Assembly: GCA_000231825.2 (NCBI GenBank)
Contig: JH720298.1
Location: 749,885 to 813,884 of the forward strand
Direction: 5' to 3'
Source of the DNA: Tetrahymena elliotti 4EA
Lineage: Eukaryota; Ciliophora; Oligohymenophorea; Hymenostomatida; Tetrahymenidae
Length of the DNA: 64,000 nt
The translations under genes were made by a program, and so were the position numbers. The notes under the pieces are model-generated. The model did no database searches. It saw only the letters and a program-made list of their open reading frames with translations, and had not been told where the DNA came from. Shown piece by piece: positions 13,470-25,544 of the stretch (position 1 is the first letter of the stretch; each line of letters begins with the position of its first letter).

Positions 13470-13637
13470 ACCTAACATGCCGATTGAGGAAACAAACGAG
13501 GATAGGGAGAAAAGATGCAAATAATACAAAATATAATTAAAATTTAATTTAGAAAAATTTTTAATTTAAAATTTATTTTTGGGAGTGAGTAGATGACATT
13601 TAAATAGGTTTTTTTATAATAGACTTAATTATATAAC

Positions 13638-15206
13638 TCAGCTAACATTAGTCTTTATTGAAAAGGGTTAATCAGAAGATATTTTTGATTCTACTTTTTT
13701 TAAAGAAGTTTATTCTATTTAAATATTTATAAGATTTTCTTATTTCTTTTCAGCAGCTATATCTACTTCTCTCTTGAAATAAGGAACCTTTATTACACCA
13801 TTATATATTAAATTTCCAGCAAATAGGAAAATATAGCCTCCAGTCATTAATAGACAGGTCCTATACTCTAAGCTTTCCCATTATCTAGCCCCTATAGCAG
13901 TCACAATAAGTCCAACCATCCATGTCACCAAAGTTCTTAAAGCCCCAGCAATTGATCTTGTTAAGCTGCTAAAGTATTTGGTAGTGAAAATTCCATTCAA
14001 GTTATAAATACACTTAGAGGCGATTCCAAAGAAGACAAAAGCCAATAACCATCCATCTTAAGAAATTTCTGAAATGTATTATGAGAAATTATCAAAATAA
14101 TAAGTATCTCCTACCTTAACACAGCCAACTCCGTTTGGAAAATTGCATTCAACATTGTAGAAAATGGGCAATAAAATTGTCATATATATTAATGCTCCAT
14201 AAAATCTATTTTATTTTAAAATTATTAAATATTTTTCATAATTTCTCATTTAAAAATTCTTTATTTCTACTTTAAGATTTTAATTTAGTAGAAATTTTTC
14301 ATTCAATTTAGATAAAATAATAATTTTGAATAGAAAAAATTAGAATTAAGAAATTACGCTTATGTTCCTAGTAATTAGCATGGATGAATGTTGTATTTGC
14401 TGTAGATATATTCTTCAGATGTGTAGTGACCACCATTTAAGGCCATACAAATGATGAGTAAACCAATAGAGATATATTACATATTTAAGTTGGAGGAATT
14501 GGATGAACCGATAAAAAGGAAAGGAGATAAACCAACCAAAATAAGACCGATAATAGATAGAAAGAGTCCAAGGTATTTGTATTTTAAGAAAATTTTCTTG
14601 AAAAGGATTTTAGAGAATAGGGCTGTAAAAATAATAGATCCACCTCTCATCATTTAGTAAATGCTGCTATCAATAAATAGCAATGAAAAAAATTGTAAAG
14701 TGGAGCCAACAAGATCGCATAGAGAAGGTATAAGAATCCATAGGTAATCTTTCCAAGTGGTCATCATTTTTTTAGTTGGATCAATATCAACATTTAGTTG
14801 ATTTTTGAATTTTTGATAGACTACCCAAATCAGAGGAAGAGTCATTGAAACCTCCATAACAAAAGTCTAATTAATTAATTAATAAATAAAAAAATGAAAA
14901 TTATTTTAATTTAAGAGATAAGTAGTAAATAAATACCTAAATGAATGGATGTTGGAATTTTTTGCCATCAATGACAGTGGTATTTTGGTATTTATAAATT
15001 ATTGTATCTAGACCTCCGAGAATGACATACCCGAAAACGTGAATCAGTTTAAACCAGCTCAGTTTTTCAGTTACTGTTTAAGGAGCCTAAGCAACTTTGT
15101 CATTTTAAGAAGGGATTTAGTTATTTTTAAGATTATCAAAGATGATTACATATTTATCATCTTCTATTATTTAAGGCTGATTTTACTCAGTTTAATTTTC
15201 AGGCAT
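13638..15206 (-). CDS. SLC35F6: SLC35F6-like drug/metabolite transporter superfamily membrane protein, copy B
   Basis: Three exons, 14937-15206, 14358-14866 and 13638-14205, join in phase to 448 residues, with introns at 14867-14936 and 14206-14357. The start ATG (15204-15206) follows an A-rich leader. The layout matches copy A exactly, with introns at the same protein positions. Shared marks are Ile-Tyr-Lys-Tyr-Gln-Asn-Thr, Met-Met-Arg-Gly-Gly, Asn-Ile-His-Pro-Cys, Asn-Leu-Asn-Gly with Thr-Thr-Lys-Tyr-Phe, and Gly-Asn-Leu-Ile-Tyr-Asn-Gly at the end of the last TM segment. Copy B has a longer polar N-terminus (about 55 residues, acidic and Gln-rich) and a longer charged C-tail of about 45 residues. 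Like copy A it should be a ten-TM transporter of internal membranes; the substrate is unknown. Confidence 0.9.
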
Positions 15207-18054
15207 TTTTTATTTATTTTAATTGAGATTTATGATGTGTTTTTGTTAACTATCAATTAGTTGTTCTTATCTTTAGTTTTTTTAATAAATTTTAAAGAAA
15301 ATTCATGATTAAGAAAAATAAATTTAAAGAATAAAAGATTGATTGGTGGGCTACATAAAAACACTGACGACTATGTAATTAAAGTTTAACATGTCTGTCT
15401 ATACTTCTTCCTTTAAATTGTGAAATCAATCTATATTTAGGTTAAAATCGCACTAAAATACTAATTTTTTAAGAAAATTGTAACACTATCTATAATTATT
15501 TAATTAAATTATGAATCTTCTTCAATGTTACCCACCGATGAAAGTAATAATTAATATTTTTCTTTGTTCTCTTTTATGTTAACAAATTTAATTCTTAACA
15601 CTGACATATAAAGTAGAACTTTTCAAATCCATTTTTGATGGCTAAAAAATGAAATTAAAATATTTTTTCAATAAAATTTCTTTTAGTTTTTTCCTTAGTA
15701 AAAATATTAAGAATATTTAATGTTAAAATGAATGAATTATTTAATACATGCAATCATAAATTATGCAATAATTAATGTTACTATTACTAAAAGCGATTTC
15801 ATCAGCAATGAAAGATTTTGCATGTTATTGACTAGAACTTAACTAAATCTAATTAATTTCTAGTGATTTTTTTTAATTTAATACATAACTATTTTTATTT
15901 AAATCAAGAGCAATTCAATTTACCAAACAAATCACTTTAAAAATATTAAATTTGAAGTTATCCAATGATAAAGATGACCTGCTTGCTTAACTTAATTAAC
16001 ATTAAATCTATATCATATTAATATTTATTTTATCCATTTTTATTTTTATCTTTTATTTTTATTATTTTTCAAAAAAATATTTAACCCAAAAATTCTACCA
16101 ACTGAATTATTTCTTAGCTTGTTTTTTTAATTAAATGATACCATACATATCATATGTTATATTCAAATAAATATTTTAAATAATAATTTCATTTAATTAG
16201 TCAAACAAATAATAAATAAATTAAATATTAACTTTATAACATATTAATTTATTTATTTGTTCATAAACTCATAAAATCAACTTATAGATTTTTTTTATCC
16301 ATTTTATTAGCTACCTAGATAGATACCTATCTGTTTGTATGACACTTAAAATCAAATTTTAAAATGATATTTCATTTAAATTTAAAAATATAAGAAAAAT
16401 TCAACTTATTTAATCAACTATTTGAAACAAAAAGTAATGAATAATGTTAATTCTTTTATCAAATAAAAAAAGTAAACTATAGGATTGTATTAATTTACGA
16501 AGTATAAATTTGATCAGATTAATTTTGTTTAAGTGCTCTTAATAAAAGTAATAACAATAAAAGAATATCTCATTTGTAAAGTATGTAACAAGTAAAATAT
16601 TTTCATGTCTTCTATTAGTAAATGAGTGTGTAAAGCTATAGATAGAGGTAATTAAATTTATCATTTTTATTACCTAAACAGAAATTAAGAAGTTATGCAA
16701 ATTCAAAGTAATACTATTTTAAGAAAATCTAATAAATAAAAAAAATATTATTAAATCATTTTAATTACCTCAATTATTTATTTAAATATACCTTCTAAAG
16801 ATAAAATTTTAAATTTTGTATTTAAGCTCCTATTTTTATAAATTTTAGTTAGCCCTAGTGAAAAAATATTATATATATAAAGATAACTTAATAATTATAA
16901 TAATAAAATTATTATTATTAACTCATTTGAGTTTACTTAATTTTATATAAATATTCCTAATAAAGATAAAATAATTTAAAATTTGAATTTAAGTTGCTAT
17001 TTTTTTAGCAGTTCACCATATCTCCTATTTAAATTTTAATTTTCACTATATTTAGTGATTTAAATAAGTAAAATACAAAGAAATTAAATAAAATCTAGAA
17101 AATTTTTTAAAATACCAAAAAGAAATACTAAACTCTTTCTAATAAAGTCAATTTGTTGGATAAATCAAATAAATTTAAGAAAGCTTCTAAATGATTCTTT
17201 AATGAAGCATCTTAAAATTTGAGGAAATTTTTTTTTTTTACTCAAATATTTTTCATCAATAAATAAAAAAAATTTTATTTTATTAATTTTCATTTCACTC
17301 AGCTGAATAAAGAAAACAAATATTTTAAACAATCTTTGAATGACTGAGTATTCAGACACAGACACAAAAATTTATGAGGTAAATTACATTCATTTTTAGT
17401 TAAAAAAAGACAAATGCTTCATTAGTGTTAACTAAAACAAATAGTAATAAATAGGAAATCTAGATGACTTTTTTAATTTAAGAAAATTTGCATGAAGTGA
17501 AATCTATTTATTTAATTTCTATGATTTATAATTGATAAACAGAGAATAATTTTTTCAATTCAAATTTTATAAAATTTATTTTAAAGTAAGATGAGTTATT
17601 TAATTTCTTGTAAATAAAGTAAATTTTTATGTTTTAAAAGAAATATGACAAATTATTTTCTTTGAGTTTAAAATAGATAATATTTCAATAGCACAAATAA
17701 AAAAAAATAACTAGGAAAACTGCTTCACTATTTTAATTTAAGAAATAAACATGGAATCAAATCTATGAATTTAATTTATGATTTATAATGAGTGAAGAAT
17801 TTGTCTAATGGATTGAAGTCTGACATAGTATTAATAATGGAATTAAATTAAGCTTATTCTTATTGTTAATTCAAAAAATTTATTCTTGAATCAAAGTAAG
17901 GTAAAATATGTAATTACCTTGCTTTTTCTATTTTAATCATTTATTTTGCTTGAATTTTCTAGAAAAGAATAAATTATTAGCTTTTGAAATAATATGAAAA
18001 CAGATTGCATATTTAGGGGAATTATGTTTTCTAGAATTTCTCATTTTAGTTGAA
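15207..18054. other. 2.8-kb AT-rich spacer
   Basis: It contains the promoter side of transporter copy B. A partly repeated block, recognisable by an AATTTAAGAAA core followed by an AATCTAT(G/T)-type stretch, occurs near 17475-17530 and again near 17735-17790. No coding character, RNA gene or mobile element seen. Confidence 0.6.
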
Positions 18055-18332
18055 ATGAGCTACTTCAATAAGTTAGATGAGAAAGAAAAAAATGATTTTG
18101 AATTTCAGTGTGGATCGCTAACATTTTAAGACATTATGATATCGATAGTTAGTTTGTTAAGACTATAAATGATGCATTAAAAAAATTAATACTGACTTTA
18201 GATTTAAATGAATAAATAAATATATTCAAATAAAAACTTGAAAATCTTTAACTTAGTATTAAAAATATATTGAATTAAATGAAAATTTATTATCTTACTA
18301 TCAAAGATGAAAAAGCAATGAAATAGATATGA
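18055..18332 (+). CDS. small hypothetical protein, low certainty
   Basis: An ATG at 18055-18057 begins a polar, charged stretch (Tyr, Asn, Lys, Asp, Glu). Reading then has to change frame near 18120-18160, after which a Leu/Lys/Asn/Gln-rich helix-like stretch runs to TGA at 18330-18332. A 41-bp intron beginning GTGTGG and ending GATAG keeps the phase and would give roughly 80 residues. No family recognised. Composition is only weakly coding, so this may be a gene remnant or chance. Confidence 0.3.
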
Positions 18333-18603
18333 AAAGTGTTTGGAAAGTCTATCATTTTTAGTTGATTAAGTTTATTAGAAATGCAATATGGAGAATAAGT
18401 TTAATTATTGATGTTAAAAATATATTTTTATATCTTAAAATCTACTAATAAAATTCATTATTAAAAGCATCAAGAAAGCAAGCAATTAACTTAGAATTAA
18501 TTTTAAAAATATAATACTGTCCAAGCATTTTTGTATTATTTTTAATTATTAAAAAAAGTTATTATTAAGATATTTATTCACTCTTTACAAATCTACAAAT
18601 AAA

Positions 18604-19386
18604 ATGCTTACAAAGCTATTAGTCTAAGCAACCAAACAGTAAAAGCTCTTTGTTCCACTTGAGAGAAGAGGCTTTTTCTCCTTCTTTAAATCAAAATAGC
18701 AGAAATTCAAAGATAACATTGATTAGGCAGATAAATAGTTCAAACTCCATCAATATAGTGATGCTGTTGATTTTTATAAAGAGGCTTTAAAGTATGATGA
18801 TCCTGCCAAATCTCAAGCAGACAAAATAATAAAGAATATGGCACTGGCATATTTCTAAATGAATTAAATTGATTAAGCTATATAATGTTACATGGAGCTT
18901 TAGGAAAAGTATCCAAATGACTAGAACATTCAAATTGCTATTGGACTCATCTATGGAAAATCTTAATCACCAGAAAAGGCCTTAAAAGTCTTTGAAGAAG
19001 TTCTAGAAAAAGACCCAAAAAACAGACAAATTATGTTTTAGGTAGCTATATATTGTGAGTAATTACAATTGATTGACAAGGCTATAGAATACTATCAAAA
19101 ATGCATTTAGTTAAACCCCCAAGACTCAGAAGCTTACCTAAATATTGGCTATTTACATATAAGAAAGTTAGATGACTGTGAAAAAGCTCTTGAATATTTA
19201 GATAAAGCTAAAGAATTAGATAACAACAACATAGATTTAATGTATAATATTGGAATGTGTCACTTCTAATTGAAAAACTATGAACTTGCACTACAATTCC
19301 TTAAAAAGTGCCTTGATATAGATCCAAGTTTTCATGATGCCAAAAGAAACATAAGACACATAAATCAAATCAAAAGAGCTGATTGA
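18604..19386 (+). CDS. TPR-repeat protein with mitochondrial-like N-terminus
   Basis: A single exon of 260 codons from ATG 18604 to TGA 19384-19386, with glutamines written TAA/TAG. Residues 1-30 are basic and hydrophobic with paired Arg at 21-22 and no acidic residue except Glu20, which resembles a mitochondrial targeting peptide. From about residue 37 to 248 the protein is a run of tetratricopeptide units: Tyr-Ser-Asp-Ala-Val-Asp-Phe-Tyr (51-58), Ala-Leu-Ala-Tyr-Phe (80-84), Ala-Leu-Lys-Val-Phe (126-130), Ala-Ile-Glu-Tyr-Tyr (160-164), Ala-Tyr-Leu-Asn-Ile-Gly (177-182) and Tyr-Asn-Ile-Gly-Met-Cys-His (214-220), each followed by acidic helices and Pro at repeat ends. TPRs bind peptides or partner proteins. 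Mitochondrial location is inference; the TPR fold is well supported. Confidence 0.9.
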
Positions 19387-20645
19387 CTGAATGAAATAAA
19401 TAAACCTCTAAATAATATCTTTTTTAATATTAGTTTAAATATAACTCTATTTATACATCAATAAATACATTTTCTTTATATTTCTTCTTAACGACTCACT
19501 ATTCTTTTCATAATCTCAACAAAATTAAAATCTCCATTTTACTTCCTTAAAAAAGAGGCATATTTTAAATCAAAGTTTATTTGTTGTAAAATGAAAAATA
19601 AAATAATCAAATAGACAAAAATGAAATGGATCACCCAAAATCATTTTTTAGAATAAATGAGTTTTTTTAATATGAGTATAAAAAACATCTTTACTATTTT
19701 TTTAAATATGAGTTTTTGTCTTAACAATTAGCCATTTTTTTTATTCTTCATTCATATTAAAACACTACTTTTATTAAAAGTTATAGTTATAGATCAAATT
19801 TTATTTGAAATATAAACATTTACAATAGAATAGAACGAAATAGATAATATTGTATGTTTTTAGAATATGTTTGTTTAAAAAATGTCTATTATATCAAAAT
19901 ATATAATCTTTATTTTTTATCTTCAATGTCTTTTTAGACTTTTCAACAAAATAAACAACACTCAAAGAGGATAAAAGGTATAATACCTCAAATAGAAATT
20001 AAAACTTCGTTAAAAATAAAACAATAAATGGATCAGTCTCAAGATATTTTCTTTTTTAGAAAAAAATGTCTATCTTTTGTATAAAAATAGATAGATAGAT
20101 AGTCTTAATATTACAAGAAAAATACACTTTTTAAGATTCAACAAAAATTGCCAATTCTATTTCATTTCACCCCCATTTGTAATCAATTTTACAAAAATAG
20201 ATAAATGAATTTATTTCTTTTATTTTATTCAAAAACCAACCTTCTCTGATTGAAAATGATTGTATTTCTATTTTTAGCATAGAAGTGTATTTTTATTTTA
20301 TGGCTAAGTTAAAAGTAAAGTTAAGCTAAATACTTAACTTTGAGTTTTAATTTCTAATAAAAATGTTTACTTTTTGATATCAGCAGGGATTACATATCTA
20401 TTTTGTTGATGGAAATCAATCAATCAATTACTATTAGAAATAAAAATTTTTAAAAATTTTGTTCATTTGTAATTAAGATCAGTTTTTATCTTTATTCTTT
20501 GTTTACTTTTCTATTTTATTTATTTATTTGCTTGTTTGTGTGTTTTAAAAGCATTTGAGAAATTTTATCAACAGCAATAAAATATTGTTTTTGATTTAGC
20601 TAAGATATTTTCTAAAAAAGATAAATTTAATAAGTAAAAGTTAAA
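19387..20645. other. AT-rich spacer with a short ATAG microsatellite
   Basis: Between the TPR and APRT genes. Contains (ATAG)n at about 20087-20103. Otherwise A/T-rich without coding composition. The last 100 bp are the likely APRT promoter and leader. Confidence 0.6.
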
Positions 20646-21185
20646 ATGGATTACTCAAATCAAGAAATTGGTAAAGTTATTAGCGAAAACTTTAGAAATA
20701 TCCCTGATTTCCCTCAACCTGGTATTGTCTTTAAAGATATTGCTCCCCTCCTCTCTAACCCAGCTATTTTCAAACGTATTACTGATGCTTTTGCTCTTGC
20801 TTTGAAGGATATTGATTTTGACAAAATTGTTATCTTAGAATCAAGAGGTTTTATTTTTGGAACTGCCATCGGCTTATAAATGGGTAAGGGATTGATTTTA
20901 ATTAGAAAAAAAGGTAAACTTCCTGGCAAAGTAGAACAATTCTCTTTTGACTTAGAATATGGCAAGGATGTTTTTGAAATTCAAAGTGATGCTCTTGCTA
21001 ATGGTGAAAAGGTTGTTATTGTTGATGATATTTTAGCTACTGGTGGAACTGCAGATGCTGCTTGCAGATTAGTTGAAAAGGTAGGAGGTGTTGTTCAAGC
21101 AGTCATCTTCCTTTACTAAATTAAGGATCTTAAGGGTGAATAAAGATTGTCTAAATACAAAGTTATTAACCTTCACGTTGAGTGA
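20646..21185 (+). CDS. APRT: adenine phosphoribosyltransferase
   Basis: A single exon of 179 codons, ATG 20646 to TGA 21183-21185, with three glutamines written TAA. It converts adenine and PRPP to AMP and pyrophosphate in purine salvage in the cytosol. This matters because Tetrahymena-like ciliates need external purines (established for that genus). Evidence: Phe-Pro-x-Pro-Gly-Ile-x-Phe-Lys-Asp (22-31), Glu-Ser-Arg-Gly-Phe-Ile-Phe-Gly (65-72), Arg-Lys-Lys-Gly-Lys-Leu-Pro (87-93) and the PRPP loop Val-Val-Ile-Val-Asp-Asp-Ile-Leu-Ala-Thr-Gly-Gly-Thr-Ala (123-136). The length equals the family norm of about 180. Codon use is richer in C than in neighbouring genes, as in well-expressed ciliate genes. 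Confidence 0.97.
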
Positions 21186-22695
21186 TTTACTAATTATAAA
21201 TTTCGCAAGTATATTTATACATTCATTCATGTATATGTGTGTGTAGATAAGTAGGAATTAATTTTAATTTCATTTAGAAATTTAGTTTTATGTTTCTTAA
21301 AAATTACATAAAAAAATTTAAGATTTAATTACTATACCATGTATACAATACAATAAAACATTTAAAAATGATTTTATCTAACCCATAATTACTTTATGAA
21401 AAATACAGTTTTGCTTTTTGTGAAGGAGATAAGGAAGGTAAGGAGATTGATAATTTTTAAATTCCTTTTATTTTATCTATTTCTATCAAAAAATAATAAG
21501 TAAACATTACTAAATCCTAATCAAATAGCAATCAATTATTTCTATAATGAGAGATAAATTTTTATATTTACATTTATTTGACAATTTGGCTGATTTCTAG
21601 TATAATATTGACCTGAAGACCAACTTCATAATTAGCAAAGAAGCAAATAATTTTTTTAACACAAATAATCCATATTTTTTAATTTATTTTTTAAAAAATA
21701 ATGAATAAGGTTATTTTTATTTTTCCATTTAACTTAAGAACATTCTTTTTATTTTAAACAAAATATTACAAGTAGAGTGCTTGTCTAATTTTAAGATTAA
21801 ATGTCTATTTTATATGGTAATATTTCAAATGCCATCATAAGAATATTCTTTAGATTGAAATGATTAGTCATATAAAATTAATCATGCATTTGATAGAAAT
21901 TTTTTAAGTTTCAAATAAATTATTTTATTTAATACATATCTAATGAATTAATTTTATCTGTCTGTCTTTCTTTAAAATATTTCAGGTTATTTTTTCTAAA
22001 AGAATTTGTTTTTATTGCAGAAAGATATTTCTTTTATCAATATATTTTTTTACATATTGAATTGAAGAGAATTTCTATAAGAATTATAATTAAATGTAAA
22101 ATCTGATCAATTTTGAAATAGAAGATTTTGCTTTTGACAATTGTAAAGTGTCTATTTTTCTATTCTTTTCTCAAAGTTGCTCAATCCTCCAAATTTATTT
22201 CTTTAACGTACTATTCTGTAAGAGTAAGAGCAAATTTAATCTTATAAATTCATAGTAGTAATAGTAAAAGAAATTTGGTACATGACTCCTAGATTTGTAT
22301 TCAGATGATGTCCTAGAGAGAGAATAGATTTATATCTTTTTTCATTAAATTATAAGATTTAGCCTTATAATCTTATTTTATTCTTTATTAATTTACCTAT
22401 TATCTATCCATTTCTAGCTAGTACCAAACCATTTTATTTTACAAACAGGTATTAAGAAAGTATTAAATCTGTATCAATCTCGATCCTATCAGATAAGAAA
22501 ACTGATTACTCTAAATAAATGTAAATGAATGGACTGAGTCATTCCATAAGATTTTTGATGTAAATATTAGCATAAAATATTAAAAATTGTAAATACTAAA
22601 AATATCTCTTTAAATAATAGTGATTGCAAAGTGATTAAGATATAATAATAATATAAAAATATTAAAAATAGTTAAGCTGTCTGCTCTAAAAAAAG
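21186..22695. other. 1.5-kb AT-rich spacer
   Basis: No coding-like stretch, RNA gene or clear repeat. It holds the APRT 3' end and the Nudix gene promoter. Confidence 0.6.
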
Positions 22696-23229
22696 ATGTC
22701 TACTATGGTAAATTTCCCAAAGTACTCTCATTGTACTTTGCTTTTCGTTCAAGAAGCAAACAAGATTCTCTTAGGAATGAAGAAAAGAGGGTTTGGAGCT
22801 AATTTATGGAATGGATTTGGTGGTAAAGTAGATCTTACTGAAACTGTTAGACAAGCCTCAATTCGTGAAACCTAAGAAGAATGTGGAATTACTCCTATCA
22901 ATCCTAAATTTATTGGGTTAATTAAATTCAATATGAATTTAGATTAAAAGACTATTATAGTTCATGTGTTTAAGACATCTGAATATTCTGGAAATCTTAC
23001 TGAGAGTGAAGAAATGCTTCCTCAATGGTTTGAAATCAATAAGATTAATTATGATGTAATGTGGCCAGACGATAGAATTTGGTATCCAGATATGCTAGCT
23101 GGAAATCTCTTCTTTGGTGAATATGATTTCTAAGAGCATTCAGTCATTACCTCTTCATTACATAAAATAGTCAAAGAAGAAGAGTTATTAGCTTTATAAA
23201 AAGAACTCTCTAAAATTGCTTTAGATTGA
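22696..23229 (+). CDS. NUDT1: MTH1-type Nudix hydrolase (oxidised purine nucleotide pyrophosphatase)
   Basis: A single exon of 177 codons, ATG 22696 to TGA 23227-23229. The Nudix box GX5EX7REUXEEXGU is exact at residues 43-65: Gly43, Glu49, Arg57-Glu58, Glu61-Glu62, Gly64. The MTH1 signature surrounds it: Leu-Leu-Gly-Met-Lys-Lys-Arg-Gly-Phe-Gly-Ala, then Trp-Asn-Gly-Phe-Gly-Gly before the box, and Met-Trp-Pro-Asp-Asp (122-126), the residues that read the oxidised base in human MTH1. It should hydrolyse 8-oxo-dGTP and 2-OH-dATP to monophosphates and so keep the nucleotide pool clean. Residues 158-177 extend slightly beyond human MTH1. Confidence 0.95.
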
Positions 23230-24752
23230 ATAAAACTTTGACCTAATTATAATATCCTATTTATAACCTACAAATTTTGGCGCTTTTTTTCTAAATGATG
23301 CTATCTATCTATTTTTTCATATCACTTTAAATAAACTATTATCCTAAAAATAGATATTCATTATCAAATTCAACAATTAAAATCTAATAAAATATTATTA
23401 TAGATTAATACAATTTTAATTATGCTTTATTCTGTTGTTTATACATGTATGTTGAGTTTTTTGATCTTGGTTTTTTTTAAAGATTTCATAAAAAATAATT
23501 TAAAATAAATATTGTGAGTTTGTTGTTTTGATTAATTGATTGCAAATTAAATAATATGAATAAATAAATTTAATATACACTCTAATTCCTCATTCATTAA
23601 GAGCCTTGTAAATTAAAGGTCAAAAAACATTTACAAGAAAATAGTTCATAGTAGTAGGATTCAAAAATGGGGAAAGTGATCCTACATCTGAGGAGTTAGA
23701 GGATATATATTTTTTTGTTAAATATTTTTTATTAAATTATTATTTTTCATGAACTTTATTTGTCTTTTTATTTATCCTAATGAAATTTATTCTATTCTTT
23801 CTGTTTTTGTTAATTAAATTTCTAAAATATTTGTTTCTATATTCTGAAAATGTTGATTTATCTGTTCCTATCAAGTTGATGAGAGATTGTGATTCTATTA
23901 AATTGCATTTTTTTATCTTTTCAATTACCAAATCTATTCTATAAAAAGAAATAAATATTTGATGATCAAAAACATTTTAAAAAATAAAAAATTGATGGTA
24001 AGGAACAGAAATATATTGATAGATAGATAGTTTAGAAATAGTATTTTTAATTCAATTAAGTGAAATGTTATTTTTGAGATTGTTTATTATTTTTCGTTAT
24101 TTTTATCAAAACAAAATAAAAACTTGAATGTTTTTAAAATTAGTAATTTGATAAGTAATTTAATTAGATCTTGTTTTCGATAAATTAAGTACTAAATTTT
24201 TTCTACTTCTATTTCAACTAAGAATAAGACTTTGTGCAATTAGTTTTATTTTTTTTATTAATCAAATATATAAATAAAATTATAATTTAATTCATGCTTA
24301 ATAGATACAGAATAATTTTTAGTTTTTTGAGAAAGTTTGATTCATGAGTAGACTTGTTTATTTATTTAAACAATTCCGTTTTTTGATGTTGATAGTGGGA
24401 GCAAATAAATAATAAATTGGCTGGTTGACACTTTAACTTTTTGTTTTTTTTTTGACTTTGCAATAGATATTTAATGATTAAAAGAGTGAAATTCTAATAA
24501 TATCTTGAAAGAATTTATGTTATATAAAGAGTGAGTTGATGAAAGAAAAGTAAAATAAGTGTATAATCTATTTCACTAACTTACTTGAAGTCTTAATTAA
24601 ATCAACTTTAAAAATACGTTTGAAATATCCCACTGACTGACAGAGTGATTATCAATCTTTTAAATATCAAATCTAAATCACAATTTACATTATTTTATTA
24701 AAAAAAACAAAAAAAAGCAAAAAAAAAAGATTTAGTGAATTTTTAAATCAAA
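23230..24752. other. spacer holding a candidate structured RNA
   Basis: AT-rich DNA between the Nudix gene and the first AIG1-like gene. The only notable item is the fold at 23580-23716 (next entry). An (ATAG)n tract follows at about 24018-24030. Confidence 0.6.
23580..23716 (+). ncRNA. candidate three-way-junction RNA with a T7 terminator-like tract
   Basis: Three helices nest cleanly. The outer stem pairs 23580-23592 with 23689-23701 (13 bp, one G-T pair). Stem A pairs 23605-23613 with 23629-23637 (9 bp, all Watson-Crick). Stem B pairs 23654-23660 with 23679-23685 (7 bp, possibly 8 with a G-T). Seven T's follow at 23710-23716, as expected for RNA polymerase III termination. I do not recognise it as 5S, U-snRNA, SRP or telomerase RNA. 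The strand is chosen from the T tract. A 103-codon open frame on the other strand overlaps but has no family marks. No expression evidence is available. Confidence 0.4.
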
Positions 24753-25544
24753 ATGGGTTTCTACGACGACGATCATAATTAAATAAATTAAAGTTGGATC
24801 TTAAAAGATAATTAAAATGGATTATTGGTTGTTAGAGTTATTCTGTTTATTTTAGTTGATGCTATCTGGTGGTGTTAAATCTATGATTCAAAGGAATTAG
24901 ATTTTTTGAACTTACTAACCAATTTCTAGTACTTAACACTATGGGGAGTCAACTTGCTCCATTTTTACTTAATATTTGCCTTGATTGACATGATTTATTT
25001 CAGAGTTAAATAAAAATAGATTTCCGGTTTATGGAAATTAGAACATTTCCTCTTTTAATTTGGGTTTGCCACTTCTTTGACAATATTTCTACTCTTTTGG
25101 GTTGGAATTTTTCCCACTCTTAGTGAAAGTGCAAAAAATGATTCTTGGCTGATGTTCATTAATGTGATAGATCATGGCATAATATTTGTATTCTATTATG
25201 TGGAATACCTATTCAACAATATAATTTTTAGATGGAAACAATTTTATTTGACTCTTATAGGATGTATTGCCTACATGTTGGTCAACATCATAGTAACATT
25301 TAGTCATGAAAAGGTCTACTCAATAATAAGTTGGGTTTCAGTAACAAGCTATATCTATGTAGTAGTTGCCTTTTTAATAACCTTATTCCACTTTTGGGTA
25401 GCAATTAAACTTTATCAAAAATTCAAATACAATACCATTTATCAAGTTTAATAATCCAACACTCCTACAAATACAAATATTTAACTTCCTGCTCTCTCAT
25501 CTGAAACAAATATAGTGAAAGCTGCTGCTGAAGTGTAGGTTTGA
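24753..25544 (+). CDS. six-TM membrane protein of AIG1/FAR-17a or Rolling-stone type, copy 1
   Basis: A single exon of 263 codons, ATG 24753 to TGA 25542-25544. The start follows an A-rich leader and a polar Asp/Asn/Gln N-terminus. About six hydrophobic segments follow. Family-like marks are Tyr-Leu-Thr-Leu-Trp-Gly-Val-Asn-Leu (loop into TM2), Ile-Asp-His-Gly-Ile-Ile-Phe (TM4) and a final TM with Phe-His-Phe-Trp. These resemble the androgen-induced/FAR-17a and Rolling-stone group of multi-pass proteins, some of which are lipid (FAHFA) hydrolases. The assignment rests on pattern only. A paralogue lies 0.9 kb downstream. The last 35 residues are a polar Thr/Asn/Gln tail. Confidence 0.85.

Larger units (their letters stand above)
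11076..13637. other. 2.6-kb spacer between the two transporter copies
   Basis: Mostly very AT-rich. It includes a (TTTAC)n tract at about 12382-12403, a 23-bp direct repeat at 12918-12969, and a less AT-rich patch at about 13340-13515 with three consecutive hairpins (listed separately). I found no convincing protein-coding stretch. Confidence 0.6.

Noticed and set aside
20714..20965. Minus-strand 83-codon open frame inside APRT
   Set aside because: Pure antisense of a highly conserved enzyme gene.
23620..23931. Minus-strand open frame of about 103 codons over the structured-RNA candidate
   Set aside because: Length is within chance for a one-stop code in AT-rich DNA; Lys/Asn/Ile-rich without motifs, and the ATG has no supporting context.
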